Positions 58,765-64,000 of a DNA stretch of 64,000 nucleotides are shown here, in pieces. A model generated the notes under the pieces. The model was not told the DNA's origin, ran no database searches, and saw nothing but the letters and a program-made list of their open reading frames with translations. Position 1 is the first letter of the stretch. Every line of letters begins with the position of its first letter. This DNA comes from Pseudisothecium myosuroides (Eukaryota; Streptophyta; Bryopsida; Hypnales; Lembophyllaceae). The DNA lies in assembly GCA_951799445.1 (NCBI GenBank), contig OX637287.1, positions 53,783,724-53,847,723 on the forward strand. Direction: 5' to 3'. A program made the position numbers and the translations under genes.

Positions 58765-58850
58765 CTTAGATGTGGATTCATTTGCGCCATTGAGCAGCTT
58801 GGAATAAAAAGGATCATCAGTATTTGATCGATCTAGCTTCGATGATCACG
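58765..58850 (+). terminator. Conserved 3' flank block with AATAAA, PLR5
   Basis: GCCATTGAGCAGCTTGG, AATAAA at 58803-58808, then GGATCATCAGTATTTGATCG and ATCTAGCTTCGATGATCAC. It lies 125 bp after the stop and is shared with PLR1, PLR2 and PLR4. Confidence 0.6.
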
Positions 58851-59545
58851 AACCGTGAATCACCGGTGCAATTCATATCATCTCGTTTCGAAATGGATAA
58901 CTTGAATTGGGTTTTGCAAATGGAATGGATCTGCATGGAGACGAAAAGGACAGAGTGTAATTGTTGGAAAGTAACAGAGGAATCAATTAATTAATGTTGT
59001 TGGGGACTGAATGATTCTAGAGTTTTGTGGTGTGTATTGTGTTCGTCTTAAGCCGGTATTGAAATCAGATCGAAATATCATTGGGAGGCACGCGCGCTGG
59101 CCGCATCCCAAGATTGACCTCATCAATACTGGGGAGTAATTAAGGTTGCATTGAAAGGGACGTCACGCTGTGAGTTAACGGTAAGGCAATTTGTGTTGTG
59201 AGATAATTGGCCATGGCTTGAATATTGGTACGTTGAATTTGAATGAAGCGAACCTTGCGAGCACGTTCATGGCTGACGTTTCTGTAGACAAGCTAGGATA
59301 CTTGGTTTGTTATTGAGTTTTTTAGGATATATTGCCTGAAAGTGCTGAATAGCTAGATTGTGCTACGCAAGTAACGTTAGAATTAAACTGAAGAAGATAT
59401 TTACGAGGCTCAACTAACTTGTAGTTGGTTGTTCAAACTCACCACGAATCCAGGCATATATTGAGACTAGAATAAATCACAGAAGTTTCTGGTTGACGTC
59501 TGTCTCAATTTTGAATGTAACAAACGTACTCTGAAAGACCATGAC
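58851..59545. other. Distal 3' flank of PLR5
   Basis: No gene is seen. The sequence is shared, inverted, with 4300-5012. Confidence 0.5.
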
Positions 59546-59689
59546 CAACTTCTCAATTTGGGAAGAGCTTTAACTTGCATCTTCTCGTTCCATGTTCCAA
59601 TTTTGAGCATCGCTATTTCTTAGCATGATGCTGTAATGCATGTTCGAGCCCCTCTCTCTGAGTGAGTGGGAACTGTCTTCGTTCCAATA

Positions 59690-60015
59690 AGGTAGGAGGT
59701 CCTGAAATCGCACAGGCTCTAAAATCGCCCACCCTACTCATATGTACACTGCTTGTACATGTTGCTTTTTCATAGCCTTCAGCAATGTACAAATAGTGTA
59801 CATTTTAGGGGGTGGACAATTTCAGAGCCCTATGCCACTTCAACTTCAAAATTTCATAACTAATTCTAAAAAGTTCCAAAAAATATGAAACAACTTGGGT
59901 TAGATGCCAATTCCTCGTCTTTCAAGGAAAATTCACTAAATTTTTTTTTGAGGCGTTTCACCTCCCAAAAATTCAGTTTCAGCTCTTGCATGAGCGATTT
60001 CAAGACCTCCTACCT
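59690..60015. mobile_element. MITE, family M3, TA target duplication
   Basis: The ends are AGGTAGGAGGTCCTGAAATC and, inverted, AGGTAGGAGGTCTTGAAATC, with TA on both sides (59688-59689, 60016-60017). Repeat copy 1 reads TTCCAGTAATTAGAGTTAG at the empty site (about 49392-49410). 326 bp. Confidence 0.85.
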
Positions 60016-60063
60016 TAGTTAGAGTTTGTCCGTTGCGACGAAATCAATTCAACCACTCCTGAC

Positions 60064-60349
60064 CAGGTGTTTTTTTTTGGTTTTTGGAGCAGTGCTGAAG
60101 TGGCATCATACGAGAAAATAATGTAGCCAAATATTTTAGTATTCATCTATATTTTGGATAGAACTATCTTGGCATTCACATATTTGGATGATTTTCATTT
60201 AAAATTGACAATTTCATCCAAATTTTACAAAAAAATTGGAGCAATTTGGCATCATCATCCAATTTTTCTTCAAATTTTTCCTATAGGCTTGGTGCAGCCT
60301 TTTTTTTTTGAGGCATTTGGGCCTCACAAGGCCCAAAAAAACAACACTG
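60064..60349. mobile_element. hAT-like MITE, family M4, copy 1
   Basis: 286 bp, beginning CAGGTGTTTTTTTTTGG and ending CCCAAAAAAACAACACTG (inverted CAGTGTTGTTTTTTTGGG). The 8-bp target duplication CTCCTGAC is at 60056-60063 and 60350-60357. Repeat copy 1 has a single CTCCTGAC at the empty site (about 49434-49441). An 8-bp duplication and CA-starting ends are typical of hAT elements. Confidence 0.88.
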
Positions 60350-60474
60350 CTCCTGACTTCGCCCCAAGTCAAATTCTGGTGCAAATCAAATTCTAGGCAA
60401 GGTGTCAATGGGCAATGAGTGAGAAAGACTCAATTCATGAGGCTCTCTCTGCAAGATGTGAATGGTATCATTTA

Positions 60475-61049
60475 CTCCCTCCGTCCGGAGATGATTGTCC
60501 TGTGACACACTTTTTCCAAGATTAAGGCAAAATTTGAGAATTTGGTAAGGTAATGAATGCAGACAGGTAGATTAACTCTTGATTTGCTTGGCATTTTCCC
60601 AAAATGGCAATATCACGTTTGAAGCATGAACTGTTTAAAGTGAGAAAGTTGAGGATGCAACTTCACATGATAAATCACCCTCTGGTTTACGATTTTCCAC
60701 TGAAAATGTGCACTGAGCACAACAACGCTTTGGTTTTCCATCTTGTCTTTGTACCACATGAAGATTTTGGGAAGGTAGCTTAGAATTAAAAAAAAATTGT
60801 CAGCAGCTTGTGTGCAAGTTGTTGTGAGTAGCTTGTGTAACTAAAACTGATTATTTCATGTTTTGTGTCTTTATGGAACTTACATTGATTATTTCATGAA
60901 TTGTATCTGTGTGTTATTGAAATTGTTATTGTAACATACTGATTATATCATGAATTGTTTCTTTGTGTGACTAGATTTGTAGTAGACAATCATTTCTGGA
61001 CATCTATTTTTGGAATTAAACAACAATCATTTTGGGACAGAGGGAATAG
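60475..61049. mobile_element. Stowaway-like MITE, family M2, copy 2
   Basis: The ends are CTCCCTCCGTCCGGAGATGA and, inverted, CTATTCCCTCTGTCCCAAAA, with a TA duplication (60473-60474, 61050-61051). The empty site is at about 49560-49575. 575 bp, near the 568 bp of the copy at 40832. Confidence 0.85.
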
Positions 61050-61799
61050 TACTTTTTGCAAGAACATGAGAATCATTATTTCCAATGGGGAGGATGTTAT
61101 TAGATATTCTTTCTTTTTGTCTTATTTGTAAATTTTCAAAATTCAGTTTTAAAGACAACTTTACATTTTTTTTTTACCTTCACTGCCTATAAAATAAAAC
61201 TTCTTATAACTCTCACTTCATTATTTGGAATTAAATGGTTCAAATGTTTATAACTAGGTATCAATCTGTAGAATGCAAGAAAATCAATTAGCATTGTTTT
61301 TAAATATATTTTTATGATTTAATGAACCCACTTTGAGATCAGAATAAAAAATAACCTTCTAATTTTTGAAATATTTATTGGAATGACTTCAAACAATGCT
61401 TTACATGTAGCCTAGGAAAATTAACACCCATTTTAAAGTGTCATGAAAATCTCCAAATTCCAAATTTAATAGAGTGGGTTCCTTAGTCTTTTAGGGGTTA
61501 TTCCCAACTTAGGCCAAAAAGATGGGCCTATGATCCACATTTATTCAAACTTCAAAATCATTTAGTCCTTGTGCGGCTATGCTCCAACTTTACAACCATA
61601 ATGAATGAAACTTTTTTAACTTGTTTATTGAGATGAAAGTGCATTTTCCTAGAAGTTTTAGAATTTTCATATTTTTTGTAAAAAATTAAAATTATTTAAA
61701 GAAAAAGTGGAAAAATCCATATCAAATTCAAAACATTTATAAAAATTCTGAATGTGTATGTTTTATTATTGAACATTATTTTTTGAAATTTAAACAAAT

Positions 61800-63250
61800 G
61801 AAACAGAATTCATTGTAAGGGCAAAATACTATACAAGACCACCAGCCTAGAAGTGGTCCCAATGGTAGGGAAAGACAACAAGACACAGAGCGACTAAGAA
61901 ACCAACTTAATAAAAGACAAGAGAGGCATGTGCTTTGAGGGCACAGTGCGGAGAGATGCTGTGAAAGGAAGCAAAGTCCCACCACCTCTCAAGAGAGAAA
62001 AATTTGGGGGGTTGGAAAATGAAGCCAATGCAAAGGCCTAAAGACACCTCTCGAGGCTGCCTCGTAGGAGTTGGAGCCACAAGGGACAACCCAAAGACAT
62101 GTACATTCTACCAAGTGAAAGTCATTCATATCCTTCAAGGCCCCAAGAAAACTCTACTAGGGTTTTGGTTTTGTTTTTGGAGCAATGCTGAAGTGGCATC
62201 ATACGAGAAAATAATGTAGCCAAATATTTTAGTATTCATCTATATTTTGGATAGAACTATCTTTTCATCCACATATTTGGATGATTTTCATTTAAAATTG
62301 ACAATTTCATCCAAATTTTACAAAAAAATTGGAGCAATTTGGCATCATCATCCAATTTTTCTTCAAATTTTTCCTATAGGCTTGGTGCAGCCTTTTTTTT
62401 TGAGGCATTTGGGCCTCACAAGGCCCCAAGAAAAAACACTGAACTCTACTGTTGCTTTACTATAGTCGAGTTGATAGGCTTAAGTGGGACCCTGGAAAAT
62501 TCAAGTGGAATTTTGATGGTCTATGCGCCCCCTTCATGAAATATATAGCCAACATGGGGCATAGCTTATCCAAATTGAGTCACTAGGTGCCCAATTGTGT
62601 TGTGAAGAAATGAGGTGGCTCACTCCCAGGAGACTTCTATCTACATTGGAAAACTATCTACCTGGCCAAAGGAATGCATTAGGAAGGAGGCTAGATTCTT
62701 GTGGCTCATTTGGCATAGGGCCCGTGATTGTGAACCACTGGAGGGGGAGAATTGATGGATTAGTAAACACCGGTTGTTCATTGTGCCCCCGATAGTTAGA
62801 AGAAACTATACTATACAAATTTTAGGAGTGCCTCTCCGCACAATGTATGTAGCAATGAGCAATTCACATTATGAACTCGATGTTGGTGGAAAGGAAAGTC
62901 TACGGCTTGTGGCAACTTCTCACATGGTGGCATGACATTTCTCTATTGGCATCCATTACAAATTCAATCTAATTAAAAGGATTTATTTAGAAGTGTGCAT
63001 GATATATTGTCTTTTGGTTGTTATGGATAAAAAGAAATGCCACTTGGTTTCCAACAACTAAGTGGGGACTTCATAGCGTCTAATGAGCTCCAAATATTTG
63101 GAAAGGCCTCATTGACTATAAGAGGATTGAGTGGGCTAAGGTGTGTAGCAGGAGCCAAAGATCCTCTGTTATGCAGTGGAAGCTGCTGAAAGTCTTGGCG
63201 GTTTGGAAAATCCAAACGTAGATTTGACTTCTTCGACAGTATTGTTGAAC
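61800..63250 (+). pseudogene. Degraded LINE 3' region, second copy, split by a MITE
   Basis: It has the same order as 50340-51480: the GRIDGLVNTG segment at about 62745-62780, a CSLCP-like motif, then the SIGIHYKFNLIKRI region and QKKCHLVSNN. Stops and frameshifts are frequent. The MITE at 62158-62441 sits inside it. Confidence 0.5.
62158..62441. mobile_element. hAT-like MITE, family M4, copy 2
   Basis: 284 bp, the interior nearly identical to 60064-60349. The 8-bp target duplication AACTCTAC is at 62150-62157 and 62442-62449. Repeat copy 1 has the uninterrupted AAAACTCCAATGTTGC at about 50677-50692. The left end has changed to TAGGGTTTTGG; the right end keeps ACACTG. Confidence 0.88.
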
Positions 63251-63936
63251 ATTATGGTATATTGTGAGTTTCTATGTCATTTTAATATTAGAAAATAAAA
63301 ATGTGCTCATGGGTTCAATTAAAGTTGAAATTGCAATTAGATATTAAATTTTATCAAATTTTATCAAATCTTCAGATTAAAATAGAAATAAGACTTGATA
63401 AGCTTCATTTCATTATTTGAGCTCTATTTTTTTTTTTAAATCACTTTTATAGCTAAAATTTATTTTTAGATTAAAGAGGTAGGAGTGGCCAAATATACTA
63501 TATAGTGCACTATAGATTAAGCATCTTTTTTTCTAGAAAAAGTTAGAAATACATCAATGAGGTAACTTGTAGCCCCCTCCAAGAAAAATTCCCAAAACAA
63601 ATTTGGATAAAAAAACAACGTTGTTTGGTCTTCTAATGTTTGTCAAAATCATTTGTTAAACATTGATTGCTTTAGAGGGTTAACATAGTAGGTTTAGGTA
63701 CATTTATAACAAAACCAAATTGGATGAATAGAATAAAGTCCCTCTCAATGGTCTTTCTATGTATTCAAGAATTTCTTTAAAGTAATGATACTAACTCCAT
63801 TCAATAGGCAATTTAGATAGATTTTCTTTCATTTACAAGTTTGTACTCTACTCATTCAATTTTGATGATTTTTAAGACCTTGAGTGACAAAGTATGAGAT
63901 TTTTTACCAAAACACTCAAGTTCTTAAAAAATAATT

Positions 63937-64000
63937 GGGTGAATGCAAGAAACACCTGCTGATTTTGTTGCGTTTTGACAGTACTCATCATTTTTTTTTG
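63937..64000 (-). mobile_element. T1 transposon, copy 6, cut by the window edge
   Basis: It opens GGGTGAATGCAAGAAACACC, and the following TTGTTGCGTTTTGACAGTAC matches the inner right end of copies 1 and 3, so it is read from that end. Confidence 0.7.

Larger units (their letters stand above)
55830..59545. repeat. Right arm of the inverted duplication (partner 4.30-8.20 kb)
   Basis: Collinear in reverse complement with 4300-8200 (matching points are given there). It differs by a GATA microsatellite, a MITE at 56783-56933 and many substitutions. It carries PLR5 and its flanks. Confidence 0.85.
59556..63936 (+). repeat. LINE-bearing repeat R1, copy 2
   Basis: A direct copy of 49245-51994 that has taken up four MITEs (59690, 60064, 60475 and 62158). 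At 63840-63930 it holds a part lost from copy 1 but present, inverted, at 10375-10480. Confidence 0.8.

Noticed and set aside
60154..62539. Frames of 60-80 codons with FHLKLTISSKFYKK
   Set aside because: They read through the two hAT-like MITEs and owe their similarity to that; no gene is implied.
1..64000. tRNA and rRNA genes
   Set aside because: I looked for tRNA B-box-like GGTTCGAATCC and for long conserved rRNA stretches and saw none, but a covariance search was not possible here.

Overview
The window is nuclear DNA of a land plant. It holds intron-split genes for a TFIIF beta subunit, a plastid-targeted protein and a metallo-beta-lactamase-fold protein, together with a leucine-rich-repeat receptor-like protein and a dense load of plant-type MITEs and a degraded LINE. 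Long AT-rich gene-free stretches and compact GT-AG genes would fit a bryophyte or another non-seed plant, but the sequence alone does not prove the lineage.

Layout. 1-4.1 kb: the 3' part of a receptor-like protein gene (+), facing a frameshifted pseudogene copy (-) tail to tail. 4.3-8.2 kb: left arm of an old inverted duplication, carrying gene PLR1. 8.3-16.3 kb: nested repeats. 16.5-20.3 kb: PLR2 and PLR3 (-). 22.5-24.7 kb: a decayed multi-exon gene split by a transposon. 27.3-27.7 kb: PLR4, a broken + strand member. 28.5-30.9 kb: TFIIF beta (-, six exons). 31.5-35.5 kb: AT-rich repeats. 36.4-38.5 kb: plastid-targeted protein (+, three exons). 39.4-44.3 kb: nested MITEs. 45.1-48.6 kb: MBL-fold protein (+, five exons). 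49.2-55.7 kb: LINE-bearing repeat and transposons. 55.8-59.5 kb: right arm of the inverted duplication, carrying PLR5. 59.55-64 kb: a second, direct copy of the LINE-bearing repeat, loaded with young MITE insertions.

The most unusual content is a five-member local gene family, named here PLR (PAH-like repeat) for convenience. Its members carry one or two copies of a roughly 90-residue unit that I could not assign by recall to a named plant family. The first half of the unit reads like the paired amphipathic helix (PAH) fold of SIN3 co-repressors; the second half is a hydrophobic helix. Members share a block in the 5' flank and, in four of five, a block around the AATAAA signal in the 3' flank. 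They differ in domain number: two units in PLR1 and PLR5, a disrupted second unit in PLR2, one unit plus a glutamine-rich and basic tail in PLR3, one frameshifted unit in PLR4. This is a tandem plus inverted family in birth-and-death evolution.

The repeats can be read in layers. Several MITEs have clear target-site duplications because the homologous repeat copy keeps the empty site, which orders the insertions relative to the segmental duplications.
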